From positions 1 through 54,760 of the forward strand of contig JAKQLB010000166.1 of NCBI GenBank assembly GCA_029567375.1: 54,760 bases of DNA, read 5' to 3'. The stretch comes from Bacteroidota bacterium (lineage in GTDB: Bacteria; Bacteroidota; Bacteroidia; Bacteroidales; UBA932). The notes below the pieces were generated by a model, which made no database searches, was not told the DNA's origin, and was given only the letters and a program-made list of their open reading frames with translations. Both the position numbers and the translations under genes were made by a program. Numbering within the stretch: the first letter of the stretch is position 1; each line of letters begins with the position of its first letter. Of the stretch, positions 35,730 through 45,292 are shown piece after piece.

Positions 35730-37442
35730 ATGAGAGAAACGTTGAAAAAGTACTGGGGATATGACTCCTTCCGTCCGATGCAGGAGAACATTATCACTTC
35801 TGTGCTGGAGGGGAGGGATACTCTTGCTGTTCTGCCTACGGGTGGCGGCAAGTCAATCTGTTTTCAGGTGTCTTCTATGATGACACCGGGAATATGTATA
35901 GTGGTGTCGCCTCTGATTGCGCTGATGAAAGATCAGGTAGAGAGTCTTAATGAGCGCGGAATTCCATCTTTGCTGGTCTCTTCCGGTATGACCTACCGTG
36001 AGATAGACATCACTTTTGACAATGCTATTTATGGTGACTATAAGTTTCTCTATCTTTCTCCTGAGCGTCTGAGAACGGAACTATTCCGTGTGAGGGTATC
36101 CAGGATGAATGTCAATTATCTGGTCGTGGATGAGGCACACTGCATCAGCCAATGGGGTCACGATTTCCGGCCGGATTATCTCCAAATAGCGGAAATACGG
36201 CAGATTATCAGCACACACAGGCGTGTGCCTGTCATTGCCCTTACTGCCACGGCCACTTCTAAAGTGGCGGAGGACATTATGGCAAATCTGGAATTTGAGG
36301 CTCCCAACAAGATCACTTCATCTTTTGAAAGGCCAAATCTTTCCTATGTTTTCAGGAAATGTGAAGACAAGATGGGGCAGTTGCTTTCTATCTGCCAAAA
36401 TGTCCCCGGAACCGGCATTGTCTATGTCGGCAAAAGGCGTACTGCTGCACAGCTTGCCTCTTTCCTTCGCAGCCAAAAATTAGATGCTGAGGCCTATCAC
36501 GCCGGTATGGAGAGTGAGATCCGATCACGCATCCAGGATCGATGGAAGAGCGGTCAGACTCGTATCATAGTCTCAACCAATGCTTTTGGAATGGGCATAG
36601 ATAAGCCTGATGTGAGATTTGTTTGCCATTTTGATATGCCGGATACTGTTGAAGGCTATTTCCAGGAGGCCGGAAGGGCCGGTAGGGATGGAGCACAATC
36701 TTATACAGTTTTACTCTGGAATGAAAGCGACATCAGACGTTTGAAACAAATTGTACGTGTGACCTTTCCGCCTTTGGATTATATCCGTGATATTTACCAG
36801 AAGATTTTCATCTTTCTCGGAATACCCTATGAAGAGGGTGGGGGACGCAGCGTGAAGTTTGATCTGGATGCATTTGTGAAGCATTTCAAACTTCATTCCG
36901 CTACTGCATATTATGCAATCAGATACATCGAGCAGGCCGGGTACTGGACACTTTCCGAAGAGTTGGAAATCGCCTCCAGGGTGCGTTTTGACGTTTCGAG
37001 AGATGAACTATACAAGGTTCAGTTGGGTTCAAAGGAGATGGATACCTTTGTGAAAGTTCTTTTGAGAATGTACACCGGTATTTTTTCTGATTATGTTACT
37101 ATTGATGAAGAGAAAATCGCGCGGGCCGGCCGTTATGCCGTTGATGCGGTTAAGGCAAAACTCATCTCTCTTTCAAACAGGCATGTGATGACTTATGTAC
37201 CAAAATTCCGTTCTCCGATTCTTACATTCTATAATGAGCGGCTATATGAGAAAAACCTTCGTTTATCCGAATCGGAGTATGATGAAAGAGTGGAACGCCG
37301 AACCACCGGGATCAATGCCATGATATCCCTCGTTACCGACAATTCCACCTGTCGCAGCGTATCGCTGCTGCGCTATTTCGGTCAGGAGCAATCGGAGCCA
37401 TGTGGTAAGTGTGATGTTTGTATTGCAGCAAAAAAGAGATGA
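35730..37442 (+). CDS. recQ: RecQ-family DNA helicase
   Basis: A 570-residue superfamily 2 helicase. Seen: motif 0 FRPMQ, Walker A PTGGGKS, DEAHCISQWGHDFRPDY, ALTATAT, and the C-lobe STNAFGMGIDKPDVRFV...QEAGRAGRDG. Between the helicase core (ending near 345) and the end is a ~180-residue helical/winged region. The zinc cysteines come last: one in STCRS and three in PCGKCDVC at about residue 560. In E. coli RecQ the zinc site directly follows the core and an HRDC domain ends the protein; here there is no HRDC. Likely role: repair and fork restart. Followed by TGTGTAG repeats. Confidence 0.92.
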   Translation: MRETLKKYWGYDSFRPMQENIITSVLEGRDTLAVLPTGGGKSICFQVSSMMTPGICIVVSPLIALMKDQVESLNERGIPSLLVSSGMTYREIDITFDNAIYGDYKFLYLSPERLRTELFRVRVSRMNVNYLVVDEAHCISQWGHDFRPDYLQIAEIRQIISTHRRVPVIALTATATSKVAEDIMANLEFEAPNKITSSFERPNLSYVFRKCEDKMGQLLSICQNVPGTGIVYVGKRRTAAQLASFLRSQKLDAEAYHAGMESEIRSRIQDRWKSGQTRIIVSTNAFGMGIDKPDVRFVCHFDMPDTVEGYFQEAGRAGRDGAQSYTVLLWNESDIRRLKQIVRVTFPPLDYIRDIYQKIFIFLGIPYEEGGGRSVKFDLDAFVKHFKLHSATAYYAIRYIEQAGYWTLSEELEIASRVRFDVSRDELYKVQLGSKEMDTFVKVLLRMYTGIFSDYVTIDEEKIARAGRYAVDAVKAKLISLSNRHVMTYVPKFRSPILTFYNERLYEKNLRLSESEYDERVERRTTGINAMISLVTDNSTCRSVSLLRYFGQEQSEPCGKCDVCIAAKKR

Positions 37443-37443
37443 G

Positions 37444-37482
37444 TGTGTAGTGTGTAGTGTGTAGTGTGTAGTGTGTAGTGTG
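37444..37482 (+). repeat. Heptanucleotide tandem repeat after recQ
   Basis: Five units of TGTGTAG plus a partial one, beginning 1 base after the recQ TGA. TAG lies on the recQ coding strand. The following ~100 bases up to kdsC (AGTGAGA, GAATTAG, GTGTGAT and similar) look like decayed 7-base units. Confidence 0.9.
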
Positions 37483-37586
37483 AAAGTGAGAGAATTAGGT
37501 TTTTAGTGTGATTTGGAATAATGAGAATTAAATGTTTAGAAGTGAGTATTAGAATAAAGCATACCAAGAATAAAGAATAATAATAA

Positions 37587-38168
37587 ATGAAGACTGAAAT
37601 TATGTTTAAAAATATCAAAGCATTTGTATTTGATGTTGATGGAGTATTTACTGATGGATCTGTGCTGGCGTTGCCGGATGGAGATTTACTTCGTACATTT
37701 AACGCAAAAGATTGTTTTGCAGTCAGAATGGCGGTTGACAATGGTTATCCGGTAGCAATAGTTACAGGAGGCTGTTCTCAGAGCATTATGCACAGAGCTG
37801 CTTCACTTGGTGTGAAAGCGAGGGATCTCTATCAGTTGTCTAGAGATAAACGTCCCGATTTTTTGAGATTTTGCTCCGATTACAACCTGCAACCCTCAGA
37901 AGTGGTATTTGTAGGAGACGATATCCCGGATATACCGGCTCTTCGAGAGGCGGGCCTCGCAGTCTGTCCTTCCGATGCAGTAACTGAAGTAAAAGAGGCC
38001 TGCAACTATATTTCTCCCTTTCCGGGAGGCCGCGGTTGTATTCGTGACATTGTTGAAAAGGTGCTTAAAATGCAGGGGAAATGGCATTTTGATCCTACAG
38101 CGCCTGTGAGTGCCAATTATCCCGATCACATAACACAGTTATCGAAGAAAACCGGAAGAAATGTTTGA
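37587..38168 (+). CDS. kdsC: KdsC-like HAD phosphatase
   Basis: A 193-residue HAD-superfamily phosphatase of the KdsC type (removes phosphate from KDO 8-phosphate for lipopolysaccharide). Seen: the nucleophile motif FDVDGVFTDG, VTGG (motif II), and GDDIPDIPAL (motif IV), ending FPGGRGCIRDIVEKVL as in KdsC. Typical HAD loop-less short form without a cap domain. It begins at 37587 or five codons later. Its last 8 bases overlap maf, so the two are translationally linked. A nonspecific phosphatase of the same fold cannot be excluded. Confidence 0.85.
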   Translation: MKTEIMFKNIKAFVFDVDGVFTDGSVLALPDGDLLRTFNAKDCFAVRMAVDNGYPVAIVTGGCSQSIMHRAASLGVKARDLYQLSRDKRPDFLRFCSDYNLQPSEVVFVGDDIPDIPALREAGLAVCPSDAVTEVKEACNYISPFPGGRGCIRDIVEKVLKMQGKWHFDPTAPVSANYPDHITQLSKKTGRNV

Positions 38169-38793
38169 AGAATATAGATTTATACTTGCTTCAAAGTCTC
38201 CCCGCAGACACGAACTTCTCGCCGGATTGGATATCAAATTCAAGGTGGAAACAGGTCCTGAGGCACCGGAGGCATTTAACGGAGATATTCCACATTCACA
38301 AGTTCCCGAGTATCTTGCTAAACACAAGTCTATCACTTTCCACAGGCCTCTCGAGGCCGACGAAGTGCTCATAACTGCCGATACGCTGGTTTTTGGTCAA
38401 CAGGAAAAATTGGCTCCGGGAATGTTTTCGGAGGAGACACTCCAAAAATGCGTAATCCTTGGAAAACCGACTGATCGGGAGGATGCGGTCAGGATACTCT
38501 CACTCTTGTCGGACAATACACACTATGTGTTGACAGGCGTGGCTATCCGTACTCCCGATGAGACACGCTCTTTTACCACTGCCACCGAAGTTACCTTTAA
38601 GAAATTATCTCCGAAAGAAATTTCCTATTACATAGATAATTACGCTCCCTACGACAAGGCGGGTGCGTATGGTGTACAAGAGTGGATAGGTCATATAGGC
38701 ATCACTTCCATTAGCGGTTCCTACTACAATGTGATGGGACTCCCCGTGCAGTCTCTTTATACTGAACTGTGTAAGCTGTTGCTACACAATTAG
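38161..38793 (+). CDS. maf: Maf family nucleotide pyrophosphatase
   Basis: A 210-residue Maf/YhdE-type protein that hydrolyses noncanonical or excess nucleoside triphosphates (dTTP/UTP type) to monophosphates. Seen: ILASKSPRRHELL at the N-terminus, ITADTLV, LGKPTDREDAVRIL, and YDKAGAYGVQEWIG with SGSYYNVMGLPV at the end, all expected for the family. Overlaps kdsC by 8 bases (ATGTTTGA). 71 bases separate it from valS, which has its own -7 element. Confidence 0.93.
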   Translation: MFEEYRFILASKSPRRHELLAGLDIKFKVETGPEAPEAFNGDIPHSQVPEYLAKHKSITFHRPLEADEVLITADTLVFGQQEKLAPGMFSEETLQKCVILGKPTDREDAVRILSLLSDNTHYVLTGVAIRTPDETRSFTTATEVTFKKLSPKEISYYIDNYAPYDKAGAYGVQEWIGHIGITSISGSYYNVMGLPVQSLYTELCKLLLHN

Positions 38794-38814
38794 GGATAAT
38801 TTGCCGAAATTGTT

Positions 38815-38822
38815 TATTTTTG
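38815..38822 (+). promoter_or_regulatory. -7 element for the valS-tat operon
   Basis: TATTTTTG, exact TAnnTTTG, 42 bases before the valS ATG. A TTG at 38801-38803 is too near to be a standard -33 box. Confidence 0.5.
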
Positions 38823-38864
38823 CAGTTTAAACAATTGACAACACAAAGCAAGATACTTAGATAG

Positions 38865-41528
38865 ATGGAACTCCCCAACAAATACGACCCTTCCCTGACG
38901 GAAGACAAGTGGTATTCCTACTGGCTTGAGAATGGATTTTTCCATTCGGAGCCCGATGAACGTGAACCATATACTATAGTGATCCCGCCGCCTAACGTAA
39001 CCGGTGTGCTTCATATGGGACATATGCTCAATAATACACTTCAGGATGTACTGGTGCGCCGTGCCAGAATGACCGGCTACAATGCCTGCTGGGTTCCCGG
39101 AACTGACCACGCCTCCATTGCTACAGAAGCAAAGGTGGTGGAGAAACTCAAATCTGAGGGAATTGAGAAGTCGGATATTACACGTGAGGAATTTCTAAAA
39201 CATGCCTGGGAATGGAGAGATAAACATGGCGGCATCATCCTCGAGCAGCTCAAAAAGCTCGGTGCATCCTGTGACTGGAAACGTACCAGATTTACAATGG
39301 ACCCCGACTTGAGTGCTGCTGTACTCAATACCTTTGTTTATTTTTACAAAAAAGGACTCATTTATCGTGGAGTGCGTATGGTCAATTGGGATCCCGAGGG
39401 ACTTACTGCTGTGAGTGATGAAGAGGTAATTCACAAGGAGACTGACTCTAAGTTCTACTACTTGAAATATAAGATCGCCGGCGATGTTGTTGAAGGAGAA
39501 TGTGACCATGTCACTATCGCTACGACCCGTCCGGAAACCATTATGGCCGACGTAGCTGTCTGCGTCAATCCTGCCGACGAAAGGTATTTTCATCTGCGTG
39601 GCAGAAATGTCATCATTCCTCTCATCGACAAAGAGATTCCCATAATAGAGGATGATTATGTGACAATGGACCTGGGTACCGGATGTCTCAAAATCACTCC
39701 CGCCCATGACATCAATGACTATGAAATAGGGTTGCGCCATAAACTTCCGGTAATCGACATTATCAACGATGACGGAACACTCAACGAAAAGGCTCGGATT
39801 CTTATTGGAGAAGATAGATTTGTTGCCCGCAAAAAGATAGTGAAAATGCTCTCAGAGGCCGGACTTCTCGAAAAGGTTGAAGATTACAAGTCGCAAGTCG
39901 GCCATTCTGAGCGTACGGATGCGGTTATCGAACCTAAACTCTCCATGCAATGGTTCCTCAAGATGGAAGATCTTGCAAAAGATGCATTGCAAGTTGTGGA
40001 AGATGATTCGGTAAGGCTCATACCCGATAAGTTCAAGAACACATACCGTCACTGGATGGAGAATGTCCGTGACTGGTGCATTTCTCGCCAGTTGTGGTGG
40101 GGACAGCAGATACCTGCTTATTACCTTCCCAATGGGGAATGTGTAGTAGAATCCACATTCGAAAAGGCTTTCGACGCTGCCCGTCGGATTGATCCTTCCT
40201 TAAAGGCGGAAGATCTGGTTCAGGACGAAGATGTACTCGACACCTGGTTCTCCTCCTGGCTCTGGCCGATATCGGTATTTGACCCTGCAAAACCCGGTTT
40301 TCCTGACAAAGCGCCCAATGCAGATCTCGCATATTACTATCCTACGAATGATCTTGTAACAGCCCCCGAAATTCTCTTTTTCTGGGTGGCCAGGATGATT
40401 ATGGCAGGGGAGGAGTTCTGCCAGGATATACCTTTCCGCAATGTATATCTGACCGGTATAGTACGTGACAAACAGGGTCGCAAGATGTCAAAACAGCTTG
40501 GCAACTCTCCCGATCCCATCAAATTGATGAAAGAGTATGGAGCGGACGGCGTGCGCCTGGGAATGCTACTCTGCACATCTGCCGGCAATGACATTCTGTT
40601 TGACGAAAGTCAAGTGGAACAGGGCCGTAATTTCAGCAATAAGATCTGGAATGCCTATCGTCTGGTCAAAGGCTGGAAGGTAAGTGATACAATGGCTCAA
40701 AGTGATGTCAATCAACTTGCCGTTTCCTGGTTTGCATCAAAACTTGACAAGGCCATTGAAAGTATAGATGAAGATTTTGCAAAATTCCGCATTTCAGATG
40801 CAGTTATGACTATCTACAAACTCTTCTGGGATGATTTCTGCTCCTGGTACCTGGAGATTATCAAGCCTTCATTCATAGATGGTGTGCAGGAGAGTATGGA
40901 CAAGGCTACTTTTGATGCTACCATCTCCTATTTCGACGCACTTCTCAAGATACTGCATCCTGTCATGCCTTTCATTACAGAGGAACTTTGGCAGAATATT
41001 GAGGAACGTAAAAAAGGTGAGACCATCATGCTCCAGCAGATGCCTCTTTCCACCGGTCATGATGCAACCCTCATTGCAGCTTTTGATAAAGCAATCGAGA
41101 CTGTTGTCTCTATCAGGGCGCTCAGACAGTTAAAAAATATCTCTCCTAAAGAACCCCTTGCAGTGCAGGTCAAGAGTACTTACTATCCGGCGATAATCAC
41201 TTCTGTAATTTCCAAGATGGCCAATGTGCCTAATTTACAGATTGTGGAGCAGTTTGACACTACATTGGCAGGACAATCCTTTATGGTGGGCACTATCGAG
41301 TATTTTGTGCCCCTGGAAGGTATGATCGATATGGATGAAGAGATTGAAAAGATCGAAGCCGAAATCAAACGTTATGAAGGCTTTATAAAAGGAGTGAATG
41401 CCAAACTTGGTAATGCTGCATTTGTGGCAAATGCTCCTGCAAAGGTTGTAGCGCTTGAGCGTAAAAAACTCTCCGATGCGACTACCAAAATAGAGACACT
41501 CCGGGCACGCCTGGCAACACTGAAATAG
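38865..41528 (+). CDS. valS: Valine-tRNA ligase
   Basis: An 887-residue class I aminoacyl-tRNA synthetase. Seen: [14 protein letters not shown] (HIGH box), [13 protein letters not shown] of the editing domain, [12 protein letters not shown]-type block ([10 protein letters not shown]), the KMSK loop as [14 protein letters not shown], an anticodon-binding domain, and a C-terminal coiled coil ([17 protein letters not shown]) typical of ValRS. Full length for the family. First gene of a run valS-tatA-tatC-ABC-F-rlmB with gaps of 29 bases or fewer. Confidence 0.98.
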   Translation: MELPNKYDPSLTEDKWYSYWLENGFFHSEPDEREPYTIVIPPPNVTGVLHMGHMLNNTLQDVLVRRARMTGYNACWVPGTDHASIATEAKVVEKLKSEGIEKSDITREEFLKHAWEWRDKHGGIILEQLKKLGASCDWKRTRFTMDPDLSAAVLNTFVYFYKKGLIYRGVRMVNWDPEGLTAVSDEEVIHKETDSKFYYLKYKIAGDVVEGECDHVTIATTRPETIMADVAVCVNPADERYFHLRGRNVIIPLIDKEIPIIEDDYVTMDLGTGCLKITPAHDINDYEIGLRHKLPVIDIINDDGTLNEKARILIGEDRFVARKKIVKMLSEAGLLEKVEDYKSQVGHSERTDAVIEPKLSMQWFLKMEDLAKDALQVVEDDSVRLIPDKFKNTYRHWMENVRDWCISRQLWWGQQIPAYYLPNGECVVESTFEKAFDAARRIDPSLKAEDLVQDEDVLDTWFSSWLWPISVFDPAKPGFPDKAPNADLAYYYPTNDLVTAPEILFFWVARMIMAGEEFCQDIPFRNVYLTGIVRDKQGRKMSKQLGNSPDPIKLMKEYGADGVRLGMLLCTSAGNDILFDESQVEQGRNFSNKIWNAYRLVKGWKVSDTMAQSDVNQLAVSWFASKLDKAIESIDEDFAKFRISDAVMTIYKLFWDDFCSWYLEIIKPSFIDGVQESMDKATFDATISYFDALLKILHPVMPFITEELWQNIEERKKGETIMLQQMPLSTGHDATLIAAFDKAIETVVSIRALRQLKNISPKEPLAVQVKSTYYPAIITSVISKMANVPNLQIVEQFDTTLAGQSFMVGTIEYFVPLEGMIDMDEEIEKIEAEIKRYEGFIKGVNAKLGNAAFVANAPAKVVALERKKLSDATTKIETLRARLATLK

Positions 41529-41557
41529 TAATATAGATTAATATAATACCACACAAA

Positions 41558-41773
41558 ATGAGAAATTTGTTATTATTCGGATCATTCGGCTGGCAGGAAA
41601 TTCTGATTATCGCCTTTATCGTACTGCTTATTTGGGGCGGTAAGAAGATTCCCGAGCTTATGAAGGGCCTTGGAAAGGGCGTCCGTAGTTTCAAGGAGGG
41701 CATGAAGGAAGTGGAAAATGAGGTGAAGGGAATGGACGATGAACCCAAAAATGGCGATAAGGAGAAGAAATAA
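41558..41773 (+). CDS. tatA: Twin-arginine translocase TatA/TatE subunit
   Basis: A 71-residue Tat[25 protein letters not shown] forms the short membrane helix (residues 7-30) with the conserved FG hinge after it, followed by the amphipathic [19 protein letters not shown] and a charged tail rich in Lys, Glu and Asp. It forms the pore for folded Tat substrates with TatC. Lies 21 bases before tatC. Confidence 0.96.
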   Translation: MRNLLLFGSFGWQEILIIAFIVLLIWGGKKIPELMKGLGKGVRSFKEGMKEVENEVKGMDDEPKNGDKEKK

Positions 41774-41794
41774 CCCTTACATACTGCTCTTCTG

Positions 41795-42616
41795 ATGGGA
41801 AACAGCAATATGTCCTTTTGGGAGCATCTCGATGAGTTGCGGAAAGTACTTTTTCGTTCAGTCGCAGTGCTTGTGGTGCTGATGATCGTCGCCTTCTTTT
41901 TCAAGGAGACGATTTTCGGTAACATCATATTTGCGCCCCTGACATCTGATTTCTGTCTCTATCGATGGTTGGATGCCCTGCTTGTCCTTATGGGTTCGGA
42001 ACCGATAGGGGAGTTTTCGATTGAACTGATAAACATTGAGATGGCGGCTCAGTTCTTTACTCATGTCAGGATATCTCTTTATGTGGCATTGATTGTAGCG
42101 ATGCCCTTTATCTTTTACCAAATATGGACATTTGTGCGCCCGGCGCTCTATGAGAATGAAAAAAGGGTTATAAGGCGTGCATTTGGATTTGCGGGGATTC
42201 TGTTTTATGTTGGGATTGCGGTAGGCTATCTTATGGTGTTTCCGCTTACTGTGAGGTTTCTGGGTACATATCAAGTATCGCCTGATGTTCCCAATCAGAT
42301 ATCCCTCAATTCCTATATCGGGATGTTTGTCTCGTTGATCCTGATTATGGGAATCGTTTTCGAAATGCCGGCACTTGCGGCAGTACTCTCCAAACTTGGA
42401 ATCATAACCAAAGAGTTTCTTAAGAAATATCGTAAACATGCCCTGGTGATACTTCTCATTCTTGCGGCACTAATAACTCCTTCCGGAGATGCAGTGACGA
42501 TGTTATTTGTGGCAATTCCACTCTATTTTCTTTATGAGGTGAGTATTCTGGTCTGCAGGTCGGGCAAAACTGAAGAAGATGAGGTTGCGGCTGATGCCAC
42601 GGGAGGTGAGGAGTGA
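41795..42616 (+). CDS. tatC: Twin-arginine translocase TatC
   Basis: A 273-residue inner membrane protein with six predicted helices. Seen: MSFWEHLDELRKVLFR at the N-terminus, an extended loop after the first helix with EFSIELINIEMAAQFFTH (Glu-rich, TatC-like), RRAFGFAGILFYVGIAVGYLMVFP, and TPSGDAVTMLFVAIPLYFLYE near the end. TatC receives the twin-Arg signal. Acidic C-terminal tail. Its stop overlaps the next gene's GTG start by 4 bases. Confidence 0.95.
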   Translation: MGNSNMSFWEHLDELRKVLFRSVAVLVVLMIVAFFFKETIFGNIIFAPLTSDFCLYRWLDALLVLMGSEPIGEFSIELINIEMAAQFFTHVRISLYVALIVAMPFIFYQIWTFVRPALYENEKRVIRRAFGFAGILFYVGIAVGYLMVFPLTVRFLGTYQVSPDVPNQISLNSYIGMFVSLILIMGIVFEMPALAAVLSKLGIITKEFLKKYRKHALVILLILAALITPSGDAVTMLFVAIPLYFLYEVSILVCRSGKTEEDEVAADATGGEE

Positions 42617-44538
42617 TATCGATCAGTGATCTCACTGTCTCATTCGGAGGATTTACCCTCCTGGACAGTATCAATTTTCACATAAGTGAGAAAGAGAAAG
42701 TGGGTCTTGTCGGCAAAAACGGAGCAGGTAAATCCACCATTCTCAAACTAATAATGGGCCTCCAGTCGCCCACTTCGGGCAAGGTCATGATGCCCTCTGA
42801 TAGGAAGATAGGTTATCTTCCCCAGATAATGAAACATTCCCGCGGCAAAAGCGTCATCGAGGAGGCGATGACGGCATTTGCCGAGCACAATGAGCTCAAC
42901 ATACGGATGGACCGGATATCGCACGAGCTGGCAAATCGTACCGATTACGAATCGGATGGGTACCACAAACTTATAGTAGAACTAAACGAAATCGGCGATC
43001 GACTCAGGATTTATCCCCTCGAATCCCCCCGTGTTCAGGCAGAGAAAACCCTGCTGGGACTGGGCTTTCGCAAAGGCGAACTTGACAGAATGACAAGTAC
43101 CTTCAGCCACGGCTGGAATATGCGAATTGAACTGGCAAAAATCCTCCTTCGCAATCCCGATATATTGTTGCTTGATGAGCCAACCAACCATCTCGACATC
43201 GAATCAATTCAGTGGCTCGAAGAGTATCTCAAGAGCTTTCCGGGTGCATTGATACTGATATCTCACGATCGCAGGTTTCTCGACAATTGCACCAACCGTA
43301 CAGTTGAGGTTATGCTGGGCAAAATCCACGATTATAAAGTACCCTATTCTCAATTTGTGGAGTTGCGGAAGGAGAGAATAGCTCAGCAGCGTGCTGCTTA
43401 CGACAATCAGCAGCGTATGATCGAGAAAACTGAAGAGTTTATTGAAAAATTTCGGTATAAGCCCACCAAAAGCAATCAGGTGCAGTCCAGGATTAAGCAA
43501 CTGGAAAAGCTCGAACGTATAGAGATAGATGAGGAGGATTTGAGTGCAATTACCGTCCGGTTTCCCTCTGCACCGCGTTCCGGAGATGTAGTGTTTTTCG
43601 TCAAGGATGCAACGATAGGCTATTCAAAACCCAGGAAGAAGATAGTCTTGAGCGGAGCCAATATCACCATCAGAAGAGGGGAGAAGGTAGCTTTCGTGGG
43701 GCGGAATGGCGAGGGTAAGACCACAGTCATGCGTCTGCTCACCGGCGAACTTACTCCATTCGAAGGTGAGGCGGTGGTCGGATACAATGTTAAGACCGGC
43801 TATTTTGCACAGAACCAGGAGGATTTATTGGACAAAAAAGATACGGTGTATGAAACTCTGGACAAGATCGCAGTGGGAGATGTAAGAACCAGACTCAGGG
43901 ATATACTTGGCGCTTTCCTCTTCAGAGGTGAAGATATAGATAAGAAAGTAGCGGTACTCAGCGGCGGCGAGCGTTCACGATTAGCCATGGCAAAGCTGAT
44001 CTTGCACCCCTACAATCTGCTAGCGCTTGACGAGCCGACCAACCATATGGACCTTCGTTCAAAAGATGTGCTGAAACAGGCGTTGCAAAAATATGACGGC
44101 ACGCTGATTATAGTTTCGCACGACAGAGATTTCCTGGATGGACTGGTAGAGAAAATATATGAGTTTGCCGATGGGCAGGTGAAGGAGCACCTAGGCGGAG
44201 TTGATGATTTCCTTTACCGTAAGAAAATAAGTTCGCTAAGGGAGATAGAGATAAAACAACAGCCAACTTCTCAGGCCGCTTCCGCGCCCGTGAAGGAAAA
44301 ATCCTCTACCTATGAGGAACAGAAATACCTCTCGAGAGAGGAACGTAGAATAAAAAACCGCCGGCAACGGCTGGAAAATGAAATATCATCTCTGGAAGAG
44401 GAGATCTCTGCATTAGAGGGAATTTTGGCATCGCCCTCTCCGGAAGATGATATAGTGGAAATCACACACAAATATCAGGATCTTCAATTAAATCTTGAAA
44501 CCAAAATGGATGAATGGGCATCCCTCACAATAGACTGA
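42613..44538 (+). CDS. ABC-F family ATPase
   Basis: A 641-residue soluble protein with two ABC domains. It starts with GTG at 42613, overlapping the tatC TGA (GTGA); this is the only start that gives a normal N-terminus (ISISDLTVSFGGFTLL). Walker A 1 GKNGAGKST and Walker A 2 GRNGEGKTT; Walker B blocks LLLDEPTNHLD and LALDEPTNHMD. The second signature is normal (LSGGERSRLAMA), but the first reads FSHGWNMRIELA, with His in place of the first Gly. A linker with many Lys/Gln/Arg follows domain 1, and a C-terminal coiled coil (ENEISSLEEEISALEG) is present. ABC-F proteins act on ribosomes; this one resembles the Uup/YdiF type. Confidence 0.93.
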   Translation: MISISDLTVSFGGFTLLDSINFHISEKEKVGLVGKNGAGKSTILKLIMGLQSPTSGKVMMPSDRKIGYLPQIMKHSRGKSVIEEAMTAFAEHNELNIRMDRISHELANRTDYESDGYHKLIVELNEIGDRLRIYPLESPRVQAEKTLLGLGFRKGELDRMTSTFSHGWNMRIELAKILLRNPDILLLDEPTNHLDIESIQWLEEYLKSFPGALILISHDRRFLDNCTNRTVEVMLGKIHDYKVPYSQFVELRKERIAQQRAAYDNQQRMIEKTEEFIEKFRYKPTKSNQVQSRIKQLEKLERIEIDEEDLSAITVRFPSAPRSGDVVFFVKDATIGYSKPRKKIVLSGANITIRRGEKVAFVGRNGEGKTTVMRLLTGELTPFEGEAVVGYNVKTGYFAQNQEDLLDKKDTVYETLDKIAVGDVRTRLRDILGAFLFRGEDIDKKVAVLSGGERSRLAMAKLILHPYNLLALDEPTNHMDLRSKDVLKQALQKYDGTLIIVSHDRDFLDGLVEKIYEFADGQVKEHLGGVDDFLYRKKISSLREIEIKQQPTSQAASAPVKEKSSTYEEQKYLSREERRIKNRRQRLENEISSLEEEISALEGILASPSPEDDIVEITHKYQDLQLNLETKMDEWASLTID

Positions 44539-44542
44539 CATA

Positions 44543-45292
44543 ATGGAAGAAAAGAAACAACACTATCTCTTCGGTATGCACCCCGTGCACGAAGCAATCA
44601 AGACAGGCAGAAAGTTTGAAAAAATTCTATTCAAGCAGGGGCTTGAAGGGGATAATTTCAGGGCACTCTTTGATCTGGTTAAACAGAAAGAGATTCCTTT
44701 CCAGTTTGTGCCCGGAGAAAAGTTGAATAAAATATATCGCGGTTCACATCAGGGCGTTATCGGCTATATGTCTCAGATAGACTATCTGCCATTCGAAGCT
44801 GTTGTCGAAAAGGCACTTGCTGAGTCTCCAAACCCTATTTTTCTCATGCTCGACGGTGTGAGTGACGTACGAAATTTCGGTGCTATAGTTAGAAGTTCGG
44901 AGTGTGCCGGAGTAAGCGGAGTTATACTTCCCGCCAAAGGAGGGGCTGCCATTAATGCCGATGCGATAAAAACATCAGCAGGAGCACTTTTCAGAGTACC
45001 TGTCAGCAGGGTTCCCAATCTGCGTATTCCGTTGTATTATATGATTGATGCCGGTTTTCAGGTTGTAGGAGCAACAGAAAAGGTCGGCGGTTCAATCTAC
45101 GAAGTAGATTTCACTCAGCCGACCGTAATCGTCATGGGTTCGGAAGGTAAGGGTATTTCCGATTCGGTGCTTTCGCTTTGTAATGTTAAGGCAGCGATTC
45201 CTATGTCAGGTCAGATCGGTTCCCTTAATGTATCCGTGGCTACTGCCATAGTGCTTTTTGAAGCAGTTAGGCAGCGGATGCCTAAAATCTAG
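44543..45292 (+). CDS. rlmB: RlmB-type 23S rRNA 2'-O-methyltransferase
   Basis: A 249-residue SpoU/TrmH-family enzyme that methylates a guanosine in the 23S rRNA (Gm2251 in E. coli). Seen: an N-terminal substrate-binding domain (YLFGMHPVHEAIKTGR), then motif 1 DGVSDVRNFGAIVRS, motif 2 MGSEGKGIS and motif 3 IPMSGQIGSLNVSVA of the knotted SPOUT fold. Four bases after the ABC-F gene. Its TAG lies in a CTAG shared with the convergent GIN-repeat gene's stop. Confidence 0.93.
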   Translation: MEEKKQHYLFGMHPVHEAIKTGRKFEKILFKQGLEGDNFRALFDLVKQKEIPFQFVPGEKLNKIYRGSHQGVIGYMSQIDYLPFEAVVEKALAESPNPIFLMLDGVSDVRNFGAIVRSSECAGVSGVILPAKGGAAINADAIKTSAGALFRVPVSRVPNLRIPLYYMIDAGFQVVGATEKVGGSIYEVDFTQPTVIVMGSEGKGISDSVLSLCNVKAAIPMSGQIGSLNVSVATAIVLFEAVRQRMPKI

